A stretch of DNA of 64,000 bases from Megamerina dolium (taxonomy: Eukaryota; Arthropoda; Insecta; Diptera; Megamerinidae). The notes beneath the pieces were generated by a model. That model saw only the letters and a program-made list of their open reading frames with translations. It was not told the origin of the DNA and did no database searches. Positions 1 to 12,610 of the stretch are shown piece by piece (position 1 is the stretch's first letter; every line of letters starts with the position of its first letter). A program made the translations under genes and the position numbers. The stretch is from positions 27,393,073-27,457,072 of the forward strand of contig OY978526.1 of NCBI GenBank assembly GCA_963854835.1, read 5' to 3'.

Positions 1-1770
1 TTCCTATCTGAAGAGGCGCATTAACAAGCAAGTAAATGAAGCAATATATTGTTTACAGCAAATGAATATGAATTAGATGTCGTACTCTCCTCTCTAGTAT
101 ACACTGTTACACCTCTTTCTCGCCTTCACTTGATCTTTTAAGTGTCGAAAGGAGTAACAAACACAATATACATATGTATGTATACTTTGGAGCAACACAT
201 TAAGGCACATTAAATGTCCCACAATGTCAGAGTATGAATATAGTATGTACCCGTATTTACATACAAATAATACAATACTTGCTCCTTTCGGCATATGAAT
301 GGTATGCCGAAAGAGCACTTCTTGCTCGAGTAGACAAACATCAAATGATAACAACAACAACAACAACACAACAGCAACAATATACACATAAAAGCGCCAC
401 TGATAGTTAATATGACATAGGGGGAAAAGGGATATGGGTTACTTTGCTTCCAATCGTACATTATGTATGCACGAGTTAGCGTAAACTGTTGATATTGGAT
501 ATGTATCATACTATACCAAGGCTGTGGGATGAAACGTAAGCAAAAATTGAAGTTCATTCAAAAAAATCACCTATTTTCATATATGTATGTAGTATATAAT
601 CAACTATAAACCTATGTGTTATGCACACTATGCATACAAGCAATATAAACAAACAAATATTGTTAGCTGGCGCTGCTGCATACTGTTGCTATTGCATACT
701 ATAATATTATGTTATTGTAAACAAATAATCACAGACAAACATACATACATGACTGCATTGATATGCATTACGATGCTTGTATATGCAAATCCATCGGTCC
801 TACTTAAACAAATAAGCATATTCACTCAATGCAATGTGATTATGACGATGTGTGATGGTTATTGTTTTTGTTGATACAGTTGCAGTTGCAGTTGTTGTTG
901 TTGTTGTTGTTGTTGCTGTTGTTAATGTAGTCAGAATGTGAAATAATATAAAACGGACGGAATTTTCTGCCGATCTGTCATCGGCATAGGCAAATAAAAC
1001 GATTGCTCTTGCAGCTACACTTGTTTCTTGTTGTAGAATTTCATTTTTTTTTACCATCCTTTTTTAATATTGTATTTTGTTTGGTTTTTGTTTTTCGATA
1101 TTTGTATAATTTCACGTAACACAAACACAAATAAGAACAACACAATTACCAATAGATATTAGCGAAAAATTATCTTCCGCATATGGATGACTAAAGTGCG
1201 TGATTATGACTCGGAGTCATTAAATCATCATTATCTGCCTAAAGTGAAAATTTAATGATTGGATGAATGATGTGAATTTTATAACTTTGCTTGCTCTACC
1301 TGGCTGTTCATGTACCGGGTCATGCTTGCCAATTGTGGCGCCAAGTAATCCAAGTAATGAAATGAAATGGCCCCAAATGAAACCAAAACTGGATTAATTT
1401 GTATATGGGTTGACCTAAATTTATTGCTTATTCTAAAGAGCCTTAATAAACCAAAAAATGGATGCTATTGAATGAAATCTGATTAATTCGAACTAACACT
1501 AGACAATCTGAGGATATTATGACCTAATAAGCAATCGCTAAGCAATATGAATTTTGCTTTCGTTTAAATTAAAGGACAGAATATTGCATTTGATGGCGTG
1601 AGCTCTTTGGAGTATTGTTCCTGTAAGAGTTCAAGGGACGTTTTACCTAGTCCCCTAAAAAGGAGACTGTGGAACCTCAAATAATGCTTCTTGTCTGATA
1701 TAATACACTGAGGATTGTTGTTGTTGTAATTGACAATGATTTTGAAATCACGAATAGGCATGTATGTCAG
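1..1770. other. AT-rich intergenic sequence, no gene seen
   Basis: Contains (CAA)n near 350-372 and (TTG)n at 881-923. All open frames here are short and low-complexity; nothing resembles a coding exon. Confidence 0.6.
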
Positions 1771-2310
1771 TTAATTGAGTTGTTGTTGTTCACATCGACC
1801 AGCTCCAAGAAAACGGCAGCTTCCAGGGGGTGCGTCCACAATGCAGAGGGGGCAAACTGGTAGGCTTTGTTGGCACTGCAGGCATCGGTCTGGAATTGTA
1901 TCAGCCAGCCGGTGCATGTAGCAGTTCAGAGAGACGCTCCACCCAGATCTAAGCTGTGCCAAAGTGGCACGAGCGGATCTAGGTAGCTGTTGTTCGCAGT
2001 CTGCAATTGGCGGTGGGCGACCCCTCAAAAAGATGTTATGAACATGACCCTCGATGACCACCTCCACCGTGCGTTGATGCAATGAATTCAGAGCCGCCCT
2101 ATGCGTACTAGATCTCAAATCATCAAGCAGGTGACTAACATGCCGATCAAATGAGCGTAAGCCACCATGGATGCTACGCGGTAGAGGGGCAAGCTGCATT
2201 AAACTGTGTGATGGAAGGTGGCAGGAAATAAGAGGATTCACTCTACCTGGTTTATCTGCGATCTCATTTCCGTCGACTATTCCGTGACCTGGAAGCTAAA
2301 TCGAAGGTAC
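1771..2310 (-). mobile_element. jockey-like non-LTR retrotransposon, 3' fragment of ORF2
   Basis: The minus strand carries the C-terminal region typical of jockey-clade ORF2: a motif reading LNSLHQRTVE, then RPPPIADCEQQLPR, then TLAQLRSGW and a cysteine knuckle (CLQCQQS...CPLC). The reading frame is open for about 156 residues (2241-1771) and ends near a short CAA tail at 1775. Directly upstream in the same frame (about 2240-2310) is PGHGIVDGNEIAD, a motif of the last RNase H block that jockey itself lacks, so the fragment may be chimeric. A dead 5'-truncated copy. Confidence 0.75.
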
Positions 2311-2397
2311 TTTATTTAAGGAAGATAGAATTTGTAGTGTACCAAAAGAATTGCAATGAGCACGTTGACACCGTTTGAACGAAAAAAAAAAGTGAAT

Positions 2398-2485
2398 TCA
2401 ATATACCAGTTTCCAAGAATGGAGGGGTCTACGTCCTGAATGCACGTGACCAGGTGGTCGACCAAGGTCCAATCATCTAATCAGT
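2398..2485 (+). repeat. dispersed repeat related to the 12611-12757 retroposon
   Basis: The block around ggaggggtctacgtcctgaa and gtggtcgaccaaggtcc matches the reverse complement of 12690-12757 and the sequence at 15236-15305. It is a degraded copy without a visible tail. Confidence 0.5.
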
Positions 2486-4944
2486 TGGAAATGCTACCAT
2501 CTTTTACCATTTGACTTGTATATTAGAAGCATAACAGCAAAAGGAACTCTTAGACTCCATTCAGTGAAACTTAAGCGAAATTCGTGTCGAGCGGTTAGTG
2601 ATTGCCAGATGAACGAGTCGAAATAACACCATGAGGAAATAATAACATGAAATTAATACATTGGATGTCGAGCATCTCGAAGTTTGTGCTATGAATTAAT
2701 CCAAGGAAAAAGGAACACTTTTAAGACTTAGTAGAGTAGATCTCCGAACTTTAGTAAACCTAATATCTGTAATAATTAGGGTGATAAGAGCAAGGACGGA
2801 ACGTTGAAACACATTGTGCGGTCTTCAGAGAAGGCAAACGAAGTACAAATGTGGAAAAATAATGGACACTTCTTTCGAAAGTAGACTTTCACATTTAATG
2901 TACATGACAGGCTTAGAAGAGCGCTAGTCCAAGGTTCTTTAGAAGTTTTGGTGCCAAATATACCAATCATTTAAAATTTTGTTAGTTAATTTTAAAATTC
3001 ATAATGAATAATAATATATTTCAACAAGCAAGAAGGGTTCTTGAAAAGTGTCAAAATGTGCTATGTTACAACGGAGCGAAAAACCTAAGGATAAGAAAAG
3101 AAAACATACATAAATGACCTGCGACTATGTGCTCACCACCATACTCCTTGTACACATCATTCTGCTATTACTGCACTCATTCATTTATTCGATTCGCGTT
3201 GTTCTAATGACGGGCGTTTATGTGTAATTTTCTTCTTATTCATCTAAAGAATGTCCTTCGCACGTGCTAAAGAACATCACCACACCACACACAATTTCTC
3301 TTAGAACTTCTTTAGCAGGACATGTTCTTTTCTATGAAATCTTATTATATTCTTTTCTACAAAATGCTTTCACTTTATCCACAAAAAAAAAAAAAAAAAA
3401 AAAGACAAATAAAAAAATCGAATCATAATGGTCGTTCATTTGCACTCAAACGAGGCGAAAAGAATCAACAAGAATTCAAAGACTGAGCTACGATGAAAGG
3501 TGGATTTATACAGAGAAAAATGAAAAGTTAAATTGTGTCCTTTTCATTTGTTTGTGTGTGAGTGTGAGTCCCATTCGATACCAGTAAAGATATTGAAGAA
3601 GGCCAATCCAGAACGTGCAATCTTTTTTTTTAACCCTCATCTCTTCTCCTCATCATCATTCTGCTTTCTGCCTTAAATGATGTACGCATATATAGTACGA
3701 GTATGTAGTGTATAATTTGCTCTTGCAATGTGCTTGAACCAGAAAGGAAATTGAAAATTGCCACCGATGATGATGATAACGATGAGAAAAGAAAGAAGAA
3801 AAGTTAAGAAATCATTATGGCAAAAAAAAAAGTATAGACTGAACGAAAAAAAAGAAGGTGGAATTCACTAGAAAACTGGAAAAAAATTCTTCTGAAATAA
3901 TTTAGTTCATTTCGTTTTGCTACCAATGATTTTTACAAAAAAGAAAATTGCAGAGCATCGCAAGTTGATTGTTGATTTCAAGGATCTCTATAGACATACA
4001 TATGTATGTACACGTGTGTATGTGTATATGCATATGCTTTACTTGCTGATGATAATGAAAATGACAACGATGATGATGATGATGATGAAACTGATGATCA
4101 TTGAATTCAATATGAGTTGTGAATAAGAAGTTGTTCATCTGCTTGAAAGCATTGAATTGCTTCGTTTAGCGTCATATTAAGTTGATTTCTTAGTCATATT
4201 ATTTTATTATTACTGCTTTCATTCTTTCATTCTTTCACCATCGCCCGCTAATCAATTTGTAAATGATAGACTACGAAGGTAATTGTAAGTAATTGCTTTT
4301 AACTTTCATTGATTGAAAAGTATGGGAATAGAAATGTGCTACATCTACAAACAACTTGTATGTATATGATGAGGTGTGCAATAATTCAAAGATATGATGA
4401 GTTCGTTGTTTTCAATAGAGAAAATTGGTGAGCTGTTGCGGAAAATATGTTGCGCCATAACCCACACAATATATGTTCTAGTCTTCTAAGAGATATCGTA
4501 TGAGTATAGGATTGTTCGCAAAGTCAAATGAAAGACGATTTTCTTATAGCCTAACAATATTTTATTGAATTATACATTCTTCATTGTGGTCCAATACCTT
4601 TTAACATGATTTTGACGATATCATATTTCCACACTCATAAAACTTGTGATCTTGGCATTGGCATTAAACAGATCCAAGTCAGTCTTGGCGCCATTATTTG
4701 AAGCAAAGGTTTAACAGCAACCCATTTCCATTTCATTAATATTTCTGGAACGAAATTTTGCAAACCAGTTTTGGATAATTCTTTGGGAATCACTTTCAAA
4801 ATATATTTACCGAATTGGCTTGATAGGAAATCTATTTCGCTATATCCAAAACTGTTTGCTTCATTATTTTTGCTCCATCTTTATCGTCCTCTCTTCAGAA
4901 TTCCATGTATCACAAGTTGTTTTTTGAAGCTCTATTCTTTGACT
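2486..4944. other. intergenic, no gene seen
   Basis: AT-rich, with a poly-A run at 3384-3404 and a (GAT)n microsatellite at 4068-4089. The part at 4500-4940 has slightly richer composition with broken frames and may be an old transposon, but I could not classify it. Confidence 0.5.
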
Positions 4945-6235
4945 TTGTTGTTGTTATTGTTGTTGTAGCAGCAGGAATACGGAAATGTTAATTGGTGCTA
5001 TTAATGGCAACGGTGTTGTTGTTTGCGTCAGTGTTGGCGCTGGCATGGGTGTTGTTATTGATGTCAGTATTGCCGTTGGCATCGGTGCTGTTATCATTTA
5101 CTCCCTCATGCAGCGTCAAATTGAGAAATCTTGCAACATCATGTGGGGCCGTCCACAGCGCCTCAACGCGCCGGTCCGTAGGATTCGCAGCACATGCGAA
5201 GAGAAGAATGAAGAATGAAGAATGTGGGCAAATGTCCGGAATCTCGGGATCCAAGCGAGCGCGCTAATGGGCCAGCATGCGGAACCAGCCAGATCTAAAC
5301 TGTGCGAGAGTGGCCGAGATGAGCGGCGGGCGGCCAAAAGTACAATGTTGTGCTGGATACTCGTCACCTCCTCCACCATTCCGATGTGGACAGACCTCAA
5401 CACCAACCTGTAGTCCGCTGGGTCGTCTGTAATAATATCCGCCAGTTCCTCGATGTATGGCTGCACATTCTTGCCTAGATTTCGTGGTGGCGGCTCTCGC
5501 AACATTAAGTCTCTATTAGGATTGCCAGCAACATGGCAGGCAAGCACGAACTGTTTGGCAGGTAGTGCATTGTGAGATTTCACTGGAAGAAGCGATGTTT
5601 CGGGTGTCTTCACTGGTCATTAAGTGGCAGACAGTGATCACCCACATCGTTGCGTTTTGGCATGACTGGTCCAGTGTGTGTCGGCAAGTTGGGGAGTCCA
5701 TACTGCAGCTGCATAATTTGCAATTGGTCGGCCTATCGCCTTGTACGTTGCCAACAGTGTCTCTTTGTCTTTGCCCCAGCGAGTGACTTTAGTACATTGT
5801 TGCGCTTGCTCAGTCTGGTCTTGATGTTTGCCGCGTGAGCAGCGAACGTAAACATGTTGCTCAGGGTCACACCTAAGATCTTAGGGTGTAACAACGTGGG
5901 CACACCGGTATCTTCGATGGTGATGGGAAGCGTCGTATGTACTTCTTTTGTCCCTGTGGTGAACAATGTTGCTGAGGATTTGGTGGGTGACAGGCGAAGA
6001 TTATGTCTGCGGAAGAAGTCGTACAGCGAAGCCAGGACGTTCAAGCCACGGCACATGGAGCCGGTGAGCCATATAAAAGTTGAACATATGTTCGGACAGA
6101 ACTCCGGCCTGTGGGACCCCTAGTTTCAACCTTGTATGCCTTGACGTCATATTCCGGAACTCCACAAAATACGTCCTGCCACTGAGGTATTTGGCGAGCA
6201 CATCTTATTGTCCGACTTTCTCACGAGATGGACTA
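4945..6235 (-). mobile_element. jockey-like non-LTR retrotransposon fragment with (CAA)n tail
   Basis: Read right to left in broken frames: a reverse transcriptase block (YLSGRTYFVEF, LGVPQAGVLSEHMFNFYMA, with Q-A-G where Q-G-G is usual), the RT thumb region (NLRLSPTKSSATLFTT, PKILGVTLSN, FAAHAANIKTRLSKRNNVLK), a linker with LREPPPR, then ATLAQFRSGW and a degraded cysteine knuckle (5613-4988). The 3' end at 4945-4985 reads ttccgtattcctgctgctac followed by CAA-type repeats. Frameshifts and stops show it is dead. A 9-bp tandem (gaatgaaga-like) near 5205-5225 interrupts the knuckle region. It has no RNase H, consistent with jockey. Confidence 0.85.
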
Positions 6236-6654
6236 GCTCTCTCATCCGAACCAAATCAGATACTCAAAAGAGGCTGAATGAAAAACCTAAACGGATAAGA
6301 AAAATGTCAAAGAATGTTCTAGAAAAATATTTCCCTAGTAAAAGTAATGGGGGTCCATAAACAATAAAGCTACCCTAAGCCTCCTGTTTTCGTGATAAAC
6401 AGCTCCGAAACCGCTCTTTCGTCAAAAAACCTGACTAAGGAGCAATACGGTCTTCAACACAATACTTAGGATAAGTATATAGTGGGGATAAGTTATAGTG
6501 TTTTGATGAAATCTTTAAAAATTTATAATTCCTGAACAATGTGGATTTCGACTCGGTAGAAGTGCTGCTGAAAAGATAATTTCATAATTTTTTAAGAAAT
6601 TAATAATTTTTAATTTTAAACTTAAAACATATTTTGATAAGTTTTACAATTCTC
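6236..6654. other. unassigned sequence between LINE and SINE relics
   Basis: About 400 bases without recognisable coding or RNA structure. Confidence 0.5.
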
Positions 6655-6915
6655 CTGAGCATGAGCCATGTGGGAGCTTGCAGTTTCGAACACCGGCCGA
6701 GATAAATTCTTGTAGCAGAAACAAATTTATTCTATCTTATGTTGCCCACCTGTTGGCAAGCAGTTGCCAATTCTTCCGGCAGTAATAATTTTTTATGAAC
6801 AAGCTTCTGAAAGAGCTTTGTGACAAAGCTCAAAAAAGCAATGTCACAAAGGTATTAGCATTTGAAAATGAGCTCTAGAAGTGGTCTGGAAGAGAAGATC
6901 GGCTAAAGAGTTCTT
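6655..6915 (+). mobile_element. tRNA-derived SINE, diverged copy with type B 3' end
   Basis: A decayed head with a B-box-like gtttcgaacaccg is followed by the family body: cccacctgttggcaag, ccaattcttccggcagtaa, gagctttgtgacaaagctc. The 3' end reads gaagagaagatcggctaaag, the type B end of this family. Confidence 0.65.
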
Positions 6916-9792
6916 CGGAACATATAAGCGGCAATTAACTTCAAAAAAATAAAACAAAAAAACAAAATAGATGCATACAAAAATTAATATATTTGATTCA
7001 ACATACAACATAATACAAAATGAAGTAAAGTATTTTGCTGTCATAGAAAAATAATTGAGCCAGTAAACGGGCAATCGCTGTATCGTTGTACTACAAAAAT
7101 TGCATGATAATTGGATGGAAACGATTTTGATGATTTTAGCAATTAGGTATGGGCACTTTGGAAAAATCACATTAAGCCTTTGTCATACTAATTTTAATTT
7201 GTTTTGGTCTACATAAAAGTCATTAACAAAGTCACAGTAAAATCGAGGAAGGTGGAGGGGGAAAAAAGTGCCTGTTGAGTATCATCATAAATTGCCAATA
7301 TGGTTTTACTCTACTACCTTCTTCTTCTTGCTGGATGAACGAGTGAAAGCAAAATACGTAAGTACTACACCTTATTTAGTTCCCTTGTACTATGGACTTC
7401 CATATTTATATTTCAAACTTCAAGTGTTTTAAAGTTTCTGTTCTATAAGTATAATATATATGATGATGTTGAGAATGCTCGAGAAAAAGCTTCTAAGTAG
7501 ATATATTTACCTAATGAGTGCCTAATGCGTGAGATTTAAAATTAATCGCATTTAATCCTATAGATATTGTTGAAAATGAGATCAAAATTGTGAAATAAAA
7601 AATTCAATTCACTCAAGGTCTTTAATTTTACTATATGTATACAATATAATGTGGTTTTTTTTTGGTCACATCTGCTGTTTGCTACCTCAATGTATTTCAA
7701 ATACTAAACGAAAAATGATGAAAATCAATTTAATCGTAGCAAAATGATGCTAATTAAGTTGTACACCACAATCAACAATCAACATAAATATCATATGAAC
7801 ATATTGTACTACATGCATAGGAGTACATGTAAATAAGTATTTGGGTACATATGTATATTTTCATGTGTTGGCAACAAATTTGCGCCATTTCTTAATCAAG
7901 ACGTACACATTATTTTACCATCAGCAATAAACAAACACATTGATGAGAATGCTGAAAAAGCATTTATCATTTTATTATAATTTTTGGAATTTTTTTTTTT
8001 TTTTTGGGGAGTGAAAATCATTTAAACGCCTTTTTAATGTGATGAAGCAGAATATGATGATGGCGATGAAAAAATAATCGAAAAAAAAAAAATTAAAAAA
8101 TTAAATAAAATAGGAAAATAAGCAAATGCATGAAAAACAGCTTACAATCAATGGTACAATACCAATAAACAAATTTTAAATTTAAATTGAAATTTTAAAC
8201 ACTTTTTGTTTTTGTATTGTATTGTAATCGAAACATAAATGTTCATCTTCTTGCTGCTTGTGTTGCTGTTAAGGTGGGTGGCATTTGTGGTTGTTGATTT
8301 GTGGTAATTTGTGGATAAGATGTAAAAGATGATGGGGGGGGATTGCAAGAAGTGTAGTGATTGGCGGTTCTTATGTGGCTATCATCAAACATGTATACAT
8401 ATATGGCTATATACGTACATATCGGAGGAACATTATGAGTTAATCGCTCACTCATATTTGTAGCACTTATTTAGTGTATTATAATATAACGTCAGATGGT
8501 AAAGAAGATGTACTGCTAAAATGCAACACTGCAAAGTAGACACCGCGTATATGAATTTCGAATATTTCTAAATATATTTATTAAGGTGTGTGACAGCAAA
8601 AAACATAAAGTTTCTAGGAGAGTCTCCTTAAGGGGTAGAGATAGGTGGTATGTATGTTTGAAGGAAATTTTGGGAAACAAAACCTTTTAGACCTTCCAGA
8701 CTCTAGCTGTGGGTGGAAATTTTATATAAACATCAATCATATGTAATAAAATTACGAATACAATTTGATCCTCTCTAACGTACATGCATATACAGACATG
8801 TTTCAACCACAATATTAAAATAATTTTTTATGATGTTTACTGGTTTTGCATAATATACTGTTGTTGTTGTTGTTGTTGTTAGTTTTCTATTGCTAATATA
8901 TTAATAGCATACGTTAGGTGTGCCTTAAGCGAGCATCTGAACGATCCACAATAAAGTGAAGTCATGACATCATCATTTGCAGGTGAAGCATGTAGGTATG
9001 TCCTTACTTTTTTTTTTACTCTTTTACACCAATATCTGTTTTTATAATTGATATGCCAAATTTCCTGCAATTTAAAAATTGAATCATTTAGTCACCACCA
9101 TTCCGAGGAATTTAGCTACAAGTCAGAGCCATGTGCACTTTATTGCCGTAGTATTACCATTTTTAAATACACAATTCTTATGAATTTTTTTCACCCTCAC
9201 TTTAAGCTTCATGTTGTGGAAAAAGTTTTGTAATGCTTCCTTGACCTGGATTGCCCAGTGTATGTTCCGGGACGAAGACCCGATTGCCGTGGGAGCATGT
9301 TATTGTTGTAACAACATACGGATTGCTGGTGGTGTGTGTGGACCTGTGGACAATTGTGTTCAATTAGTTCAATTTTCGATGGGATTGATTTAGCTAGATA
9401 CTATATAGTCTTCCTGAGGTACCTTTTGCTGATTCCCTAGTTAGCTTCAACATTCACAATCCAATATAGAATTGCACTTTTAAACGCAATTCATTATCGA
9501 TTTATCAATAATTTCGGATTTATTATGAATGTGAAGAAGTTAAACCAGAGGTCTTTTGAATCTTATTCTACAATTTTGGCATGTTTCGGAAGAAAAATGG
9601 ACAATTGCTTTACAAACTGCGCTGAACACACATGTTCTCAGAATCTTTGATTGAATTGTTTTCGCATGCATATACCCACGAATAATTTTGTATATACTGA
9701 GTTTGCAATCCTTGGCCTGAAACCCAGGTGGCGACCCAGAGTCCAGTGTCCATTGCGGAGAGGAGACCTGATTGCAGTGAGAATCTTTGATT
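6916..9792. other. intergenic, no gene seen
   Basis: AT-rich with poly-T/A runs (7988-8005, 8084-8110) and (TTG)n at 8863-8880. The most balanced stretch is 9235-9400, which contains a palindromic tgttattgttgtaacaaca but nothing I can name. Confidence 0.5.
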
Positions 9793-9873
9793 GTTGTTGT
9801 TGTTGTTGTTGTTGTTGTAGCAGCAAAAATACGGAAATGCTTTGTTTTGTTGCCGTACAAAGCATTTACGTAT
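9793..9873 (-). mobile_element. minimal (81-bp) retroposon: 3' stem-loop plus (CAA)n tail
   Basis: Flanked by a 9-bp direct repeat tctttgatt (9784-9792 and 9874-9882). In minus orientation it is a stem-loop (ATACGTAAATGCTTTGT pairing with ACAAAGCATTTCCGTAT) followed by tttgctgctac and eight CAA units. The end matches the 3' ends at 4945 and 12611, so it is an extremely 5'-truncated copy of that LINE or retroposon family. Confidence 0.65.
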
Positions 9874-9983
9874 TCTTTGATTCGGGCACATCGCTTAAAC
9901 TCCTGAATAAATTGAACAGTTGAACGAGTGAGTTTCTGATATTACGAAGGCCTAAAGTGATCTATATCATACAACAGGTATAG

Positions 9984-10207
9984 AAAAAAATAAATATGGG
10001 ACACTTAAAGGCCCTGAAGGGAAAGGCCCTTTGGCCGAACTTCTTGGCGCCGTAAATTTTTGACAGTACTAGAAGGGACCTACTTATATTAGCCGGTTCC
10101 GGGCAGCAGACCCCTTGTGCCATCACTTTTTCTGAGCTATATCAGAGAGTTTTTTTAGAAGCTTTTTCATGGCAAATTTTTACTACCGGAAGAATTGTCA
10201 ATTGCTT
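9984..10207 (-). mobile_element. tRNA-derived SINE, type B, head missing
   Basis: Minus-strand copy with the body blocks for ccggaagaattgtcaattgc, gctttttcatggcaaatttt and agaagggacctacttatatt. The left end carries the type B tail (cacttaaaggccc, followed by an ATTT-like run). The tRNA-like head is absent. Confidence 0.7.
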
Positions 10208-12120
10208 GACGATCGGTGGAGATCGGTGCAACAGGTATTTGTAATACTGAGTCTTTAATACTTTTTCAATAAACCGAAGAATGTAGCTGTCAGTGATATA
10301 TTAAAATATCATTCAATTTAAAATGATGTCAGTTATTTGTGCTATTGCCCACTTACTAGAAATTTATAATATTCCACATCACATATATGCGTATTTACCT
10401 ACATACACATGGGTATGCTAGACATTGATGCTTTTACAAAACACACAAATTTTAAGAATTTTCTTAACATTTTCGAAAACATTAAATTGAATAAATAAAT
10501 AAAAAAATGTGGAAACGACGACCACCCACACTGTAAAAAAAAAACGAAAACAAAGCAGCACAAAAAAGCAATTAACTGTAAATTGAAGCCAATTCATTCA
10601 TAAACAAAATATATAACACAAGCAAGTGGAAGAAAATGAAAGAATGGAAAACAACAAAATTAAAAATAAGTCAAATTAAAGGATTTTCCTAAAACAAAAT
10701 ATCTTAGAATTGATCGTACGTACGCGCACATGTAAGCACACAGTTATAGTGGCAACACCTACTTTACGAAATTGTTTACGTTTTTTTTTCAATGAATTGC
10801 TACAACAACAACTACAGCAACAACAACAATAACAAGAATACAAATTAACCATATGACTAAATAAAATTAACCCACCCATCATCAAACTAGCAATACAGAT
10901 GTACATTCATACTACATACTACTGCGTATGTATCTACCAACAACAATAGCATTTGTATCTCCCACATACAAACAATATATTGGAATTTTCATGAAATTTC
11001 AATAAAAACGATTACAACATTTTTTTTTTTTTAACGAGAAAAACAACAATATAAAGTGCATAAATATAAAACATTAAAGGAAAATAGTTAGGTTGAAGTT
11101 TGTGAAATAAAAAAATCAAATTACCTAAATTGAACATTTTATATTGTTTGTGAGCTCCAATAATAATGGCAGCAAGTGCAATAACAATAATAGGTAAGGA
11201 GAAAACAACAACAAATGAGATTGTGAGAGAGACAGAACACTAAATGCATTAAGACGTAAGTACTAGCATTAATTTTAAAAGGGATGGAAAAAAAATTTTA
11301 AATCAAATAATAAAGCTAATAACCCAATTCACACATGCAGCTACCAACCAGCTTGCTTGCTTTGCTTGAATGAAATGAATATCAAGAGTGATCTTCGAAG
11401 TTTATGACACGCTCAAAGTTTATGCGGCATCTGCATCTTTTTTGTTATCGATGCGATGTCTTCTATCTAATAATGCACGCGAATGGTAAAAAACGATCAT
11501 AGCACCTAGAAAAAGCATTTTATTTCAAAGGATCGTCGATCGTTGCTCTCAGCACCCTTTCAATATTGTTTTTGGACCATTAAAGATTGTTCCTGGGTCC
11601 AGTGCAATGACCAACGCCACCTGAAAAATAGAAGAAATAATTGTCGAACCGTTTTAATCGTGGAATCAGATTATGGTGAATGATTTCTTAACTCACTGTG
11701 ATTCAAAGAAATTAGTAATTGTTGAAAAATATAAAATTTAAAATTGTCAATCAAATTGACGTTTCCATATGAATCGCCCTTTCTTCAATATATTTCGTAT
11801 TTCTACCTCCTAAACCCCAAATGAAGGAACAGATAATAAAAATTAATATTTTAATTTGAATTAGATCGGATTTTGTTAGAAATTCGGAACATATATAAAT
11901 TTTGATTTAAACCATTTTAAACTTCACATTGTGGTATTGGTTTCCCTTGAAAAATGTGGTAATAATGTGGTAACACTTTTACAAACTCGGGATCAGTAAT
12001 AATTTAAGTGATCAATCACTGGGACATTTATCTTATATTTACCAGTAAAAAAGCAACACAATAGATGATCGATAATTCGCAACTTAAGTTGGCAGCGCTG
12101 TTGCAGTGATTCACAACTTT
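10208..12120. other. intergenic, no gene seen
   Basis: Very AT-rich with homopolymer A/T runs. Nothing here resembles an exon or RNA gene. Confidence 0.5.
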
Positions 12121-12133
12121 GCATTGCATTTAT

Positions 12134-12443
12134 GTTATGTTATGTTATTGTGGCCCTCTCTCTGAGAGGACACACTTACGCCAGAAAAGCCCATTGTGAT
12201 ACCACCGGGCTTCTCTTCCAATAATGTAAGGTTAGGTTAGGTTATATGGTTGTCCTCTCTCTGAGAGGGCACACTTAGGCCAGAAAGGCCCATTGTGATA
12301 CCACCGAGATTCTCTTCCAATACTTTTGTGCGTGTTAAATTTCGAAAGCATTAGAAGGGACCTACTTCTATTAGCCGTTTCCGATTGGCAGAACCATTGT
12401 GACATCACTTTAACATAGTTTAGTCACAGAGCTCTTTTAAAAA
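12134..12443 (-). mobile_element. tRNA-derived SINE, type A, with two tandem 3' ends (double-tailed)
   Basis: A 13-bp perfect direct repeat gcattgcatttat (12121-12133 and 12444-12456) flanks the whole unit. In minus orientation a 5'-truncated body leads into a first type A end (agaatctcggtggtatcac, hairpin cctctcagagagagg, then CCTAA-type repeats at 12227-12245). It continues into a second type A end (gaagcccggtggtatcac, same hairpin) with a different tail (AACAT repeats, 12134-12150). A single duplication around both means they integrated together. Confidence 0.8.
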
Positions 12444-12610
12444 GCATTGCATTTATTAAGGAATCAATTTGTAAAAGGGGTTTCTGATCTAGTAAATTAA
12501 TCCAAATAAATAAAATGTACTTTTAAAACCAAAGAACGCGAGAATCATCTAAGTTTTTAAATTTCGAATATCCTCTTGAGTTTAGTTTTGATAATTTTTC
12601 AGAAATGGTT

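Noticed and set aside
4500..4940. Possible Tc1-like transposase on the minus strand (phrases such as VPKELSKTGLQNFVPEI)
   Set aside because: Too many stops and no recognisable catalytic or terminal motif; kept only as unassigned sequence.
5116..5413. Plus-strand frames at 4985-5413
   Set aside because: Shadows of the jockey-like LINE on the minus strand and of its CAA-rich 3' region.
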